A DNA stretch of 64,000 nt from Orobanche coerulescens (lineage: Eukaryota > Streptophyta > Magnoliopsida > Lamiales > Orobanchaceae): the NCBI GenBank assembly GCA_033398695.1, contig CM065814.1, positions 16,488,358 to 16,552,357 on the forward strand. The letters are read 5' to 3'. Shown in pieces: positions 10,491 to 20,607 of this stretch (the stretch's first letter is position 1; every line of letters starts with the position of its first letter). The position numbers were made by a program, and so were the translations under genes. Below the pieces are notes generated by a model, which had not been told where the DNA came from, searched no databases, and saw only the letters and a list, made by a program, of their open reading frames with translations.

Positions 10491-11154
10491 TTGACGCCAA
10501 CGTATTTCTCAACCCTGCCCTCAGTTTCCACTGGACGAGGTTCATCGTCGTCTAGATCATCATCGGCATCCTCCATATCCTGTGAACCATTTTACTTTTA
10601 GATTTGCATATTACCTTCAGTTGTTAAATTCATTTTAATATCTTAACACTGTGTCCATTTATCATTTAAAGATATACAGGGAAACAGAACGAAACCAAGT
10701 CAAAGCCATCCACAAATCTTAGCTATGATGATGAATTTACAAACCTTTTTCTTCATCATAACCAAAAAGCCATGACCTCCTTGTACGAGTTCAGAAAATA
10801 CTTCTCGAAAGTGTGTGGCTACACCTTTAAATGTACACTCAATCGATTCATCCTTCCTCATATCCAAAGAAGATATGAGTTCTTTGATTTTCTATCGAAA
10901 ACAAGTAAAAGGTTAAAAAAAAAAAAAATCCACATATGCTTCCAGACTTCATAGGAGAATATCATGCTAAGATGAATGACTTTACCACATCACCAGCATC
11001 CAACTCAGCTTGTCTTTTCTGGAGCTCTTCTCTTTGCTCTGTAAAACTGACATACTGATCGAGCGCCTTTTTGTTAACATGGCTGAATTGTTTAAGTTGA
11101 TCATTGCACTTGTGAAGCATTTTATATAATTCTTTAATACTCTTGCGTTTGTAC
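10491..11154 (-). pseudogene. SMC3: SMC3 coiled-coil end and start of C-terminal head
   Basis: Exon 10986-11154 encodes YKRKSIKELYKMLHKCNDQL and VNKKALDQYVSFTEQREEL. Exon 10745-10891 encodes KIKELISSLDMRKDESIE, then the head entry FKGVATHFREVFSELVQGG. Exon 10491-10579 encodes the acidic segment DDDLDDDEPRPVETEGRVEK and stops at YVGV. The following exons (LSGGQK signature, Walker B) are not present toward lower coordinates, where the MITE candidate begins. Confidence 0.9.
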
Positions 11155-11266
11155 CTAGATTGGGAATCACATAAAAATTATCATTAGAAGAACTCCGATA
11201 GTGTAGGTTTGAATTGAATCAAACAGAAGTGCCTGTAGCACCAAGATCGAGTAAAAAATGAATTAC

Positions 11267-12374
11267 GTTTCAAAAGCATAGGGGACCCAATTCCCAGATT
11301 TTCTTTGAGAACTCCTCTTGCTTGGCCACACATGCATTCTTCTTACTTAATAACTGTTCCAGTTCTTTCGCTTCATCCTGGAGAGTAGTTTGGTTCTCGT
11401 CTTCTAACATCTACAAACACAAAAAGACATTTAGCATCTATGAAATACAGAATCACGATGGTAACAGCAGTATATAAAACTAAATATTACCTTTAGTTTA
11501 TCCTTTTCAACTTTAATGTCTTCCATTTCCTATTCTTCTCATCTATACTCTGAGTTACGCATGTAGAAGATATGACTATGTTAAGATGCAGCAAAAATGA
11601 ACTGACCTTAAGTTGAAGTTTGAGACGAAGAAAGGGAAGTCTCACTCTTTAGCTCCTTGGTCAATTGTTCAACTAATGAATTGACATCCATTAGCTCCTG
11701 TCTTTTCAATTCGGCTTCTGCTTGCAACACATCAGTGTCAGAAGATAGCATTACAGCCTCCAACTCTTCCTTCCGCCTAACAAGATTAGTAGATAGATTC
11801 ATCTCCAACTCTGCTTTCCTTGTCCCAGTCTGTCAATGAACAATGCCAATGTACATCATGGAGAATCATCCAAAGAAACCATTCAGGAAAAAGCTTAAAT
11901 TAGTATCTAACTCCATGTGGTTGCTCCTGCAGGTCATTAGCCTCTCCTTGAGATCAGTTATTTCAGGGTTCAAACGAGAGAGGGACTCCTTTTCTTCTGG
12001 TGTCAAGTGATCAACAAGTTCAGTTCCCATTTCATCTGTCTTCATAGCAATATTGGCTCTATTCTGCTCTATTTGATTTAATACACTGGAAAAGAGCTTT
12101 TCCTGAAAAAAGGAAAAGCAGCATATGTAAACAATAATATAACAGTTACAGTACTAAATGTATAAATGAAGTATTAACATATTTTGCAATCTAGTTGATC
12201 ATCTTCCAAGGTTGACTCACTTTCTTCTCAAGTGACTTCAAGATGGCCTGCCTCTGCTTTTCAGCATTCTTTACATCCTGCTTCAGTTGTTCAATAGTAG
12301 ATTTTTCATGAGCCATCTTGGCATCATTTTTTTTTGCTGCTCAGCCACTAGCTCATTGATTTTCTGGTCAGTAA
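11267..12374 (-). pseudogene. SMC3: SMC3 coiled-coil exons
   Basis: Exon 12221-12374 encodes KINELVAEQQ then EKSTIEQLKQDVKNAEKQ. An A9 run near 12330 puts these two parts in different frames. Exon 11911-12102 encodes DEMGTELVDHLTPEEKESLS, a hallmark SMC3 stretch, but its donor has lost the G of GT. Exon 11607-11829 encodes RKAELEMNLSTNLVRR and loses frame near its end. Exon 11491-11529 (13 codons) encodes EMEDIKVEKDKLK. Exon 11267-11410 encodes MLEDENQTTLQDEAKELEQL and ends ELGPL followed by an 8-bp deletion. These are heptad-like coiled-coil sequences. Confidence 0.9.
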
Positions 12375-12777
12375 GTGGGATGTGCTCAGTGAAAACAAAA
12401 GGCCAAAACTAGAAATAGAACATTCACCACACTTGATCCTTAAAGAAATATATTGCACGAACTAGCCACAGTTGGATAACATCACAAATTCCAGCACTTC
12501 ATGACTTTTATGTAGGGGGAATACAATGCAAACAAGGTACATAAAACCCATGCACAGACAAGCTAGAGTCCTAGAACATAAGCCTATTATCGATGAATGA
12601 AAATAAACAAATATTAAGTCGAAAGTACTTGTGAACCAGGACCAGGAGAAGATTTGGCATTTGCAACAACGTCAACAGGAAATCATACAAGCAAACACAT
12701 ATAGAATAAGAATACAGACATACTATTAGATAAACCCTTGTAAATGAAAACAAAGAGAAATTTTCTCAAAAGGATAT
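12375..12777 (-). other. Probable U12-type AT-AC intron in SMC3
   Basis: On the minus strand the exon ends CTTCAAG and the intron begins ATATCCTTTT, which fits the U12 AT-AC donor consensus. It ends in AC (CATCCCAC), which gives an in-frame join: Q-V-T-D-Q-K-I-N-E-L, matching the SMC3 coiled coil. TTTTCACTGA, about 11 nt upstream of the end, is a plausible though imperfect U12 branch site. A conventional GT-AG alternative at this junction is not apparent. Confidence 0.7.
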
Positions 12778-13760
12778 CTTGAAGTTGGTCTCTGATTCTA
12801 TTCAATTCATCTTCCTTTGTCTTAACGGACTTCATATTCTGTCTAATGGTGCTCATAAATTTCAGTTTGGAACGCCTATAGTCATAAAACCCACCAGTCA
12901 TGCCACCCTTTCTGTTTACTTGATCGCCTGCAACAAAAGGTGAGCTTAAGAACGCAGATAAGATCCAAACAAGATAAAGCCAAAATCAATCAAGATGGCA
13001 TTCAGTTACAACCTTCCGACGTGATGCAGTCCAAACCATCAGCACGGGCAACTCTTGAAGCAACATCTAAATCTCTGCAAATTACAGTCTTTGCAAACAC
13101 CTATAAGTTTGACAAAGGAGACACAACACATAAGTACTGTCATCAAGGCAAACATATAAGAAGCAAATACCAGCAACATAACAGACTGAAAAAAGATAAA
13201 TGGCATACATGTAATGTAAGCACAAACTATTACAAGAAATATGACGAGAATTCATGACAGACAGTGTCAAATTCATTTACAATCATCTATCATCATTCCA
13301 GCTACCAACATGAATTGTGGATATGTGACTTGTGGAGCTTTCACCCTGTTCAAGGGTACAAATGTGACCCGGCCACCTTTCTGTGCATTGAGGTGCCCAA
13401 TTATTTTGGTTGATATATCATCATTTTCAACCACGACATGGAGTAAGCTGTACAAAAAGGAATACTTGAGTGTATGCAAACCAAAACCAGAGAAGATATC
13501 AAAATTTAGATGTCTGGCATGAGGACAATGTGCCTTAAGTCCTATTCTAGATTAGACAGAATTGAAAATGCCAGAGCACAAGAAAAAATAAAAATAAATT
13601 CAATCGCTAATTTGGTAAGAGACATTCTTCAACAGTAACTTCAACAGCTGTGAAATACTTGTCATCGCACTCTAGCAACTCAATGATAGGACCATATACT
13701 CCACCAATTTGATGTTCGTCACATATCCTCCTCACAAAAATAAGTCCCTCTTCTTATATC
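12778..13760 (-). pseudogene. SMC3: SMC3 hinge exons
   Basis: Exon about 13613-13760 (acceptor TTTTGCAG) encodes GLIFVRRICDEHQIGGVYGP. Exon about 13308-13447 encodes HVVVENDDISTKI and KGGRVTFVPLNRVKAP. Exon 13013-13100 encodes VFAKTVICRDLDVASRVA and ends at a GT donor. Exon 12778-12927 starts after TTGCAG and encodes the glycine-rich hinge end RKGGMTGGFYDYRRSK. The splice between the last two is clean and in frame. About 20 residues expected between VTYP and VFAKTV are missing, and the junction of the first two exons is out of frame, so the region is decayed. Confidence 0.9.
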
Positions 13761-14106
13761 CTGCAAAAGCCAAGAGTCAAGTAATATTAACAATTTAATA
13801 ATACGATTTAAATTTCAGGATGAGAGAAAGAGGATAGAAAGAAACATAGGAATCAAAGAGACAAGTGCCTAAACTCTTTGTGCGCGTGCCCCTAGATCCA
13901 CTTGATCTCATTTCTCAAATATTTATTCCCCCACTCTAGACTTTTTACTCTGATCAACAAAGCCTACATTTTTCTTTTTCTTCTTTTTTTGGTTGGGAAG
14001 AAGGGGCGGAACAAGAAATAAATATTCTATTAGATTTAACATAATAAACATCACATCAATCTCTAGCCAAGTCTGATACGAACAAGTGGAAAACTCATCT
14101 TCTCTC
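13761..14106. other. Intron-like sequence and junction to Copia-2
   Basis: Up to about 13920 the minus strand reads like the intron upstream of the first SMC3 exon, ending in a pyrimidine-rich TTTTGCAG acceptor. The join to the Copia-2 remnant lies somewhere between 13920 and 14107 and shows no LTR or TSD, so it is probably a rearrangement breakpoint. Confidence 0.45.
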
Positions 14107-14969
14107 TTGATCCCAGAAAGCCAGTCTAAGCTTACGATGTGAAACTGTGAATACTTGATTGGGAAGGGATAGAGAACAGTGATATCTGCCCATGTATTAT
14201 TGTGAAAAGAATAGATATATGATTCGTGATTATAGCCATCTATGTAGATGACATGAATGTTATTGGCACCATAGATGATGTCAATGAAACGGCCCGCTAC
14301 CTTGTACTCATTCATCAATCTTCCTATGTCCAGAAAATGCTCAGGCGACTTAGTATGTACAAGGTACATCCTCTTGCTACCCCCATGGTTGGTCGAAGTC
14401 TGGAAATGAACAAAGATTCGTTTCGTCCTAAAGAGGAGGATGAAGAGGTTCTTGGAGCAGAAACACCATACCTTAGCACAATCGGTGCATTGTTGTATCT
14501 GGCTCAATGTACTCGCCCACTCATCGCATTCTCTGTAAATCTGTTAGCGAGATTTAGCTCCGCTTCCACGATAAGGCATTGGAATGGAGTTAAACACATA
14601 TTTCGATACTTGAAAGGCTCCAGTGATCTTGGATTGTTCTTTCTCTATGCAAGAGAGAGCAATATTCTGAAAGGAATTGTTGCGGTTAAGACGATGCATA
14701 CCGACCATCGATCTTCCTCTGATATTGCATCTAAGCATGGCAACTTGACTACCAGAAGTGCTAATGCAAACAAGCTTACCCCCTATGCAGAGAATCCTAA
14801 CAATATGTTAGTTGGATTTGCTGATGCCGATTATCTCTCTAACCCGCATAAAGGACGTTCCCAAACTGGTTATGTGTTCACCATTAGGAATACGGTGATA
14901 TCTTGGCAATCTACCGAGCAGACCCTGGTTGCTACTTCCTCGAACCATGCAGAGGTAATTGCATTGCAC
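14107..14969 (+). pseudogene. Copia-2 reverse transcriptase/RNase H, left part
   Basis: Remnant of a Ty1/copia pol. IAIYVDDMNVIGT at about 14232 holds the YVDD catalytic motif. TPYLSTIGALLYLAQCTRP and VKHIFRYLKGSSDLGLF (14470-14645) are typical of the copia RT C-terminus. FADADYLSNPHKGRSQTGYV (14817-14876) is RNase H. About 35 residues expected between the YVDD region and HQSSYVQKML are deleted, and stops precede 14226. The gene breaks off at TGCAC (14965-14969), the target duplication of Copia-1, and resumes at 29305. Confidence 0.9.
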
Positions 14970-15375
14970 TGTTGGGATATCAAAGGATCATTATAATGAA
15001 TTACCTCTGATTTGAGAGAAAAATATTTATTCTATTATCACTCAAAAATAGAATTACAAACTCACAAAATAGAAAAACTCTCAACCTCACTCAATCACTT
15101 CTTGGATTGTTATTTCCTCTACTTGGGATTTTCACTCTTGGAGATGGGATGATTACAAATGCTACAAACATGCCTTATTTAGAGGTAGTAAAAATGGTGT
15201 GAAACCATCGTGTGAAAGGATGGTGTGAAGGGATCAACCATGGTGGGTATTGTGAAGTTTCCCATCCATTTCTTGTCAAACTTTCCAACTAATTGTTCAA
15301 AGGTAGATGGCTTCTAGATGTTGATTTTGTTGATGACCTTCTAGATGGTGTTGATTGTGGCAATGACCTTCAACA
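14970..15375 (-). repeat. Copia-1 3' LTR
   Basis: 406 bp, the same length as the other LTR and nearly identical to it. In the element's orientation it begins TGTTGAAGG, just after the purine tract, and ends CCCAACA at the TSD. The pol stop codon (15370-15372) lies within its first bases. Confidence 0.95.
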
Positions 15376-16642
15376 CTCCCCATCATTGGCGACACTCCTG
15401 ATACGTAATACCGTTCTAATTAGGTCTCGGAATTCGAAAATCTTTGTTGCAGATAAGCTCTTCGTAAATATGTCTGCTACCTGGTCTTCGATCCTAACTA
15501 GCTTCATGTCAATGTCTCCTTTAAGTACTTTCTCACGTAAGAAATGATAGTGTACTTCCACATGTTTGGTCCGAGCATGAAATACTGGATTCTCAGCCAA
15601 ACGAACTGCTGACAGATTGTCACAGTGTAATGCAACTCCATGTTTTATTGGTTGTTTCAAATCCTTCATGAGTTGAGTCAACCAAGCACACTCTTGTGCT
15701 GACATCGCCCCTGCTCTATATTCCGCTTCAGTAGTTGAAAGAGAAACGGTAGGTTGTCTCTTACTGCACCATGATATAGCTCCCGAACCAAGATTGAATA
15801 TATATCCTGTAGTCGATCTCCTGGTATCATGGTCTCCGGCATAGTCAGCATCACAATAGCCGCTGACCTTGCTTTGTACTCCCTTCTTGTAGAAAAGTCC
15901 CCAATCAATTGTGCCTTTGACATATCTCATGATCCTTTTTACTGCTTCGAGATGTTGCTTCTTAAGTTTCTGCATGAACCTGCTAGTAACACCTACAGCT
16001 GGAAAGAGTTAGATAGATAAGACTACCTACTATCTACCGGTACATTCTTGTGTCCTCCAAGTCTTTCCCATCATAGGCACACAACTTCAAGTTTGGCTCC
16101 ATTTGGGTGGATATTGGCTTGCAGTCAGTTAGCCCAAACTTCTCAATTAAATCTCTTGCATATTTCTGCTGACCAAGAAATATACCATCATATGTTCTTT
16201 CGACTTCCAATCCTAGGAAATATTTCACTTCACCAAGTTCCTTCATTTGAAATCGGACTGACAAATTTGTCCTTGTTCATTGAATTTCGTCCTCGTCATC
16301 GCCAGTGATGATTAGATCATCCACATATACAAGGACTATTGCTAGCTTGCCTCCTTGAGTTTTCACGAACAAGCTCGAATTTGCTGGGGTAACATGATAA
16401 CCACTTTAGACTAGAAACTCACCAATTTTCCCGTATCATGCTCGAGGTGCCTGCTTTAAGCCATACAACACCTTTTTCAACTTGCACACGTACTCAGGCT
16501 TTTCATGATTCACAAATCGTTTGGTTTGATCAATATAGATATCACGATCAAGTTCCCCATGTAAAAACGCATTCTTCACATCCATTTACCATAATTTCCA
16601 AGACTTACTTGCTGCTAAGGCTAGTAAGACATGAACTATAGT
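15370..16642 (-). pseudogene. Copia-1 RT C-terminal half and RNase H (broken)
   Basis: Resumes the RT interrupted by Gypsy-[38 protein letters not shown], then [16 protein letters not shown] with the YVDD site near 16320, then LGLEVERTYDGIFLGQQKYA (about 16180). RNase H follows as one frame at 15370-15975 ([44 protein letters not shown]). In-frame stops occur near 16034 and 16265 and several junctions are shifted. The ORF ends inside the LTR. Confidence 0.92.
15376..15388 (-). other. Polypurine tract, Copia-1
   Basis: Reads ATGATGGGGAG on the minus strand, immediately before the TGTTGAAGG LTR start. Confidence 0.75.
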
Positions 16643-16898
16643 TGTAAGATCCGCATTTTTCTTTCCCTTGTATTTTCATTTCCGGTGTATTTTTCGATTG
16701 TAGTGACCCTCGTGTATCTTTCAGTGTATCTTTCCTGTCATCTATTGATCTGATTCTTGTTATTATTGTGCGGAACCACCGTTTTGGGGTTTCCGTACTT
16801 CCTTTTCGTGTTATTGATTCCCAAATATCGATTCCTATTGCTTTTATTCTCTTCCCGGGTCATTTTTCTTCATTTTAGGACCCAAGGGGGGGTGTGGG

Positions 16899-17222
16899 AC
16901 GCGGCACAAGGATTGTGCGCCGCGGCACACACATTTTCCAGTTTTTGGCCGAGCGGCCTGTACTGTGTGCCCCGGCACATGCCGACGGGGCCGCGGCACA
17001 CTGCCGAGTCAGTGCCGCGGCACACCCGTCCGGGCCGCGGCACACTCGTGTTACATTTTCGGCCAAACCCGTCTGTACCTTGTGCCGCGGCACATGCCAA
17101 CGGGGCCGCGGCACACTGCCGAGTAACTGCCGCGGCACACTCGTCGGGGCCGCGGCACACTGACAACCACTGGGCGCAGTTTTAGCCCTGTGCTGCGGCA
17201 CACTTCGGCTGGGCCGCGGCAC
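16899..17222 (+). promoter_or_regulatory. CCGCGG palindrome array, Gypsy-B 5' LTR
   Basis: About a dozen copies of (T)GTGCCGCGGCACA or variants in roughly 320 bp, at the LTR position occupied in Gypsy-A by the TAGCGYRCGCTA array. The second copy, at 23830-24150, has starts at 23830, 23851, 23901, 23922, 23946, 23966, 24016, 24037, 24061, 24081, 24124 and 24145, with steps of 20-24 bp inside groups. Likely promoter-proximal binding sites; the binding protein is unknown. Confidence 0.85.
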
Positions 17223-17802
17223 ACAGGGCAGTCAACCCTATAATTATGTTTTTTTGAGCGAGATCAGCACATTTTTTTCCATTTCTTCACCTTGGTCCGA
17301 GAGAGAGAGCTTGAGGGGAGAAATCTTCATCATCAATCACTTGAGTATTCATTTTTCATCATTTTCATTCGGTTGTGAAGCCCGGATAGTCGATCTAATG
17401 CGTGTTCTACGGATCAAAGTGCTTAGATCTTCAAAGGTAATATCTCTTAGAACCCTACTTTTGGATAATTTTGGGATTTTGGGATTTTCGTCCGATTCAT
17501 TCCGTTTTGTTGGTGGATCCTTGATGATTATGATTAATCTCGTTAGTGTTCTTGTTCTCCTACGAACTCATGGTGTATTTCGTGATATTTGCATAATCGA
17601 GAGGGTTGGTTGCGATCCGCCCTCGTTGTTATTTTGATACGAATACACATAAATCGTAGACGGGTTTTCGAGTGTTTTCCAATTCCGTATTCGTTTAGAA
17701 TTGGTTGTGATTGTGTTCTTCGTATCGTTAGGTTCGTGATTATCGGCTCCTAACGGTCATCGGTGTTTTTCCTTCCATTCGTTGCGTCGTCTATTATTCA
17801 AG

Positions 17803-18275
17803 GCAAGTAATTCTTAGAAACCTTTATGCTTAACGTAAAATGGTAATGTATATTGTGTGTGCTTTACTCACCTCAGGAGGGTACGGGGCCTCGAGGGAAT
17901 CTATGGCTTCGTCCTGGATTCATGAGTTTGTTTCGCTAGCCAGCTCGGGAGGGTCCTTAGAGGCCTCAAGTGGGATTCGTGGCTTCGTCCCGGTCCTAGG
18001 TGACGTGTGGTGCTTGATTTGTTTTATGAATGTGGCCAGCTCGGGAGGGTCCTTAGAGGCCTCGAGTGGGATTCGTGGCTTCGTCCCGGTCCTAGGCAAA
18101 TTGATTGTGACTGTTTGTTTCCGGAAAAGACATGTCTGGTTTTGGTTTTTGAAATGATATTGGTGCATGTACTATGAAATGTGTAAGCGATTGGTTTGCC
18201 TTGATTACTTGTACTAGCGTAATTGCTAACCCCTTTGGGGACCCGTTGTGGGGAAATTCTTGTTATGGATTTCAG
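17803..18275 (+). other. Candidate GC-AG leader intron, Gypsy-B 5' LTR
   Basis: Donor AAG|GCAAGTAA, branch-like TGCTAAC at 18224-18230 running into a CCCC-TTT-GGGG hairpin, acceptor GGATTTCAG ending at 18275. The same arrangement is in the 3' LTR (24733-25208) and in Gypsy-C and Gypsy-D. Splicing is inferred from consensus and conservation only. Confidence 0.55.
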
Positions 18276-18661
18276 TTTATGATCATCCGGACGAGCGAGC
18301 GCTGGGACAGTACGAGGATGTTGGCGAGGGTCGTTGACATGTGCATTTGGGTCTACTTATTTCTTTTATCCATTTCGATATGGTTGTTTCCCATATTTAT
18401 AAACTGATAGATTGTACTCGCGAGTACTTAGGCTTTTCATTTCAAACTCCATTTTGTATGGTTTTAAATTGTTACATTGTCGGTTGATGCTTATTCGCCG
18501 GTTGCTCTGGGCGTATTTTTATTGTTGTATCGCTATATGTGTGTCCTCACTAACCGAGATGGTTGGTCGAGTGGTGGTTTCTTGTTGTAGCCTGGTGGGT
18601 CCCATGTAGGGGTCCACGGCGCTGTAATATACTCTGAATATCTCGGGGGTGTTACAGAAAA

Positions 18662-18675
18662 TGGTATCAGAGATC
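18662..18675 (+). other. Primer binding site, Gypsy-B
   Basis: TGGTATCAGAGATC, five bases after the LTR end. The first 11 bases match the initiator-Met PBS exactly. Confidence 0.85.
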
Positions 18676-18894
18676 TAGGTTTATGGATACCTAGGCTTGT
18701 CGGTTAATTGGGTCTAGCCGTATTTTGTTTTGCACATTGTCACACCGTTGCCGGCATCTCGGTACTTCAAGTGCTTGTAAGTTTTCTTATTCGGTCTTTT
18801 GTTTTCTTGCATAGTATTTCCGCTTTTCGAATCGTAGTTGCTTTTTCCTCCCTTACTTATCATCAATATACTTCTGTTATCCCTTAACACCAGT

Positions 18895-20049
18895 ATGGAT
18901 GCCGGAGGAAACCGTGGTCGTTGTCGTGGTCGTGGACGCGTCCGAGGACGTGGGGCAGCCGGTGGGGCGGCCACGTCGCATTCTTCGGGAGCCGGTAGTA
19001 CCGGTGACCGTCACAATCATGCTTCTTCTCAGGAGCGCGCCGATCTTGGTATTGCGGCCGTTATGCAGCAAATGGTAAACCAAATGGCGGCTATAGCTCA
19101 GGTGGTTCAGAATTCGGATCCGGCCCATGCTAATCGGGGCGGAGCGGATCGTTGGCTTTAGGACGTCATCAAGATGCATCCTCCTCAGTTTTCAGGAGCT
19201 TCGGACCCGATCGACTGGGAAGGGTGGATCAAGGAGATATCTAAAGTCTTCATTGCCACCAACTGTCCCGAGGACCATAAGGTCCCTATTGCCCATTACT
19301 TTCTCACTGGGGATGCTACGGATTGGTGGGAGGCCGTTGGGCCCAAAGACCATGTTGCTTCGTGGGCCGAATTTCAGGAATTGATGGAGACCGAATATTG
19401 CCCGTGGCCGGTCAGACAAGCTAGGGTGCATGCCTTCTATGATGCTCAACCACGGGATATCCCCGTATCTCAAGCTATTGCTGATTTTAACAAAGAGTTG
19501 GGCTATGTAAAGACCTAAGTTGTCGAGGAAAGCGACAAAATTTTCCATTTTTCCAGGCGGATGAAATTGTCGATTAGGGACTACATGTCTGGGCTCGTCT
19601 GTACTACCTTGAAGGACTATCAGAGTCGAGCTCTCGCCTATGATATGTCGGTAACAGCTAGTGCGGCGGTTCGGGAGAGTAAGAAGCAGAAATCCGCCGG
19701 AAATTTTTCGAGCCACAAGGGTGGAGGTCAGCAGAATTCTCAACCTGCAAATATATCTACGGGTGGTTTGGCTCGTTTCCCTGGGAGTTTTCGAGGTGCT
19801 GCTGGGACCTTCGTCCGGGACCCTAGATGTTTTAACTGTGGCAAGCCAGGCCATGTGAACCAGGATTGTCCTCGTCCACCTTTGACTTGTCATACTTATG
19901 GTCAGTCGGGCTACAAGGCTTCTTTTTGTGAACAGCTCAGACAGTTTCGCAGCGCCCGTTCTTCTCACCCAGCACCTATGGAGCCGAGTGTGAATCAGGG
20001 CTCATTTGCTCCGCCGCCTCCACCGAGTGCCGGCCGAGGTAGGGGTCGG
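18895..20049 (+). pseudogene. Gypsy-B gag (broken)
   Basis: Starts at the ATG at 18895 with an Arg/Gly-rich N-terminus like Gypsy-A. The gag core is ISKVFIATNCPEDHKV and TDWWEAVGPKDHVASW. The first zinc knuckle CFNCGKPGHVNQDC is intact. The second reads CHTYGQSGYKASFC, with Cys-to-Tyr and His-to-Tyr changes that would abolish zinc binding. Stops at 19159 (TAG, from CAG/CAA) and 19516 (TAA, from CAA) lie in frame. The frame is otherwise open and fused to protease. Confidence 0.9.
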
Positions 20050-20607
20050 GGTCAGCCCGCTAGGGGAGGATCTTCCAGTGTCGGCTCTGCCCAGCCGCGT
20101 ATCTATGAGATGAGGAGGGCCGATGATCCAGCAGCTACTATGGCGACAGGTACCGTTCATATCCATTCCCATTCTATCAGTGTGCTTTTTGATTCGGGTG
20201 TTACGCATTCATTCATTTCTCTAGAGTGTGTACGCCGTTTGGGTCTCGACTGCTTCTCACCTTGCGAGCCTTTCATCGTTAAACTTCCTAGCGGTGATAG
20301 AATTGTCGGTGATCGAGAGGTCCGGGACTGTTCTGTGTTTATTTGTGAGAGGGCTTGGCTCTCTAATCTTATTGTCGTGGGTATCGAGGGTGAGGATTTG
20401 ATTCTCGGGGATGATTGGCTCGAGCGGCATGGCGCAATCATGAACTACCGCACGAGGATCATCACTTTGTTAGCCGAGGATGGCACCGAGCACTCTTTCG
20501 CGGGGCGAAAGAGAGGAAACCAGAAGTTCGTTATTAACACCTTGAAGGCGATGAGACTCCTGCGAAAGGGGTGTACTGGTTATTGGTGCTACGCCTTGAA
20601 GGCGTAG
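20050..20607 (+). pseudogene. Gypsy-B aspartic protease
   Basis: VLFDSGVTHSFIS near 20186-20220 is the retropepsin active-site loop with intact [16 protein letters not shown] follows at about 20398. A Pro-rich and Arg/Gly-rich linker precedes the domain. The frame is shared with gag. TAG at 20605 cuts it off from RT, where Gypsy-A reads GAG. Confidence 0.9.

Larger units (their letters stand above)
10491..13760 (-). pseudogene. SMC3: SMC3 cohesin subunit, internal gene fragment
   Basis: A fragment of the plant gene for the cohesin ATPase subunit SMC3 (TTN7 in Arabidopsis), covering the hinge, the returning coiled-coil arm and the start of the C-terminal head. The N-terminal half (Walker A) and the C-terminal signature and Walker B exons are absent from the window. 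Exons were joined by protein similarity and splice sites. The copy is damaged: a missing hinge segment, a homopolymer frameshift, a lost donor and an 8-bp deletion. It is therefore a relic, although the introns are retained, so it came from a genomic duplication or translocation and not from retrocopying. Confidence 0.9.
16643..18656 (+). repeat. Gypsy-B 5' LTR
   Basis: 2014 bp, TGTAAGATCC ... GGTGTTACA, almost identical to 23575-25589. It contains the CCGCGG palindrome array (16899-17222), a weak TATA-like CTATAATT near 17228, a leader intron candidate and two copies of an approximately 62-bp block (about 17938-18000 and 18036-18098). Confidence 0.96.

Noticed and set aside
13923..14507. 194-codon minus-strand frame as a host gene
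   Set aside because: It is the antisense of the Copia-2 RT region and has no domain of its own.
16870..17222. Long overlapping frames on both strands with CAAAP/CRGT-like peptide repeats
   Set aside because: They are produced by the CCGCGGCACA palindrome array, which is open in several frames on both strands. They are composition artefacts.
19192..19968. 258-codon minus-strand frame in Gypsy-B
   Set aside because: It is the antisense shadow of gag. Similar shadows occur in A, C and D.
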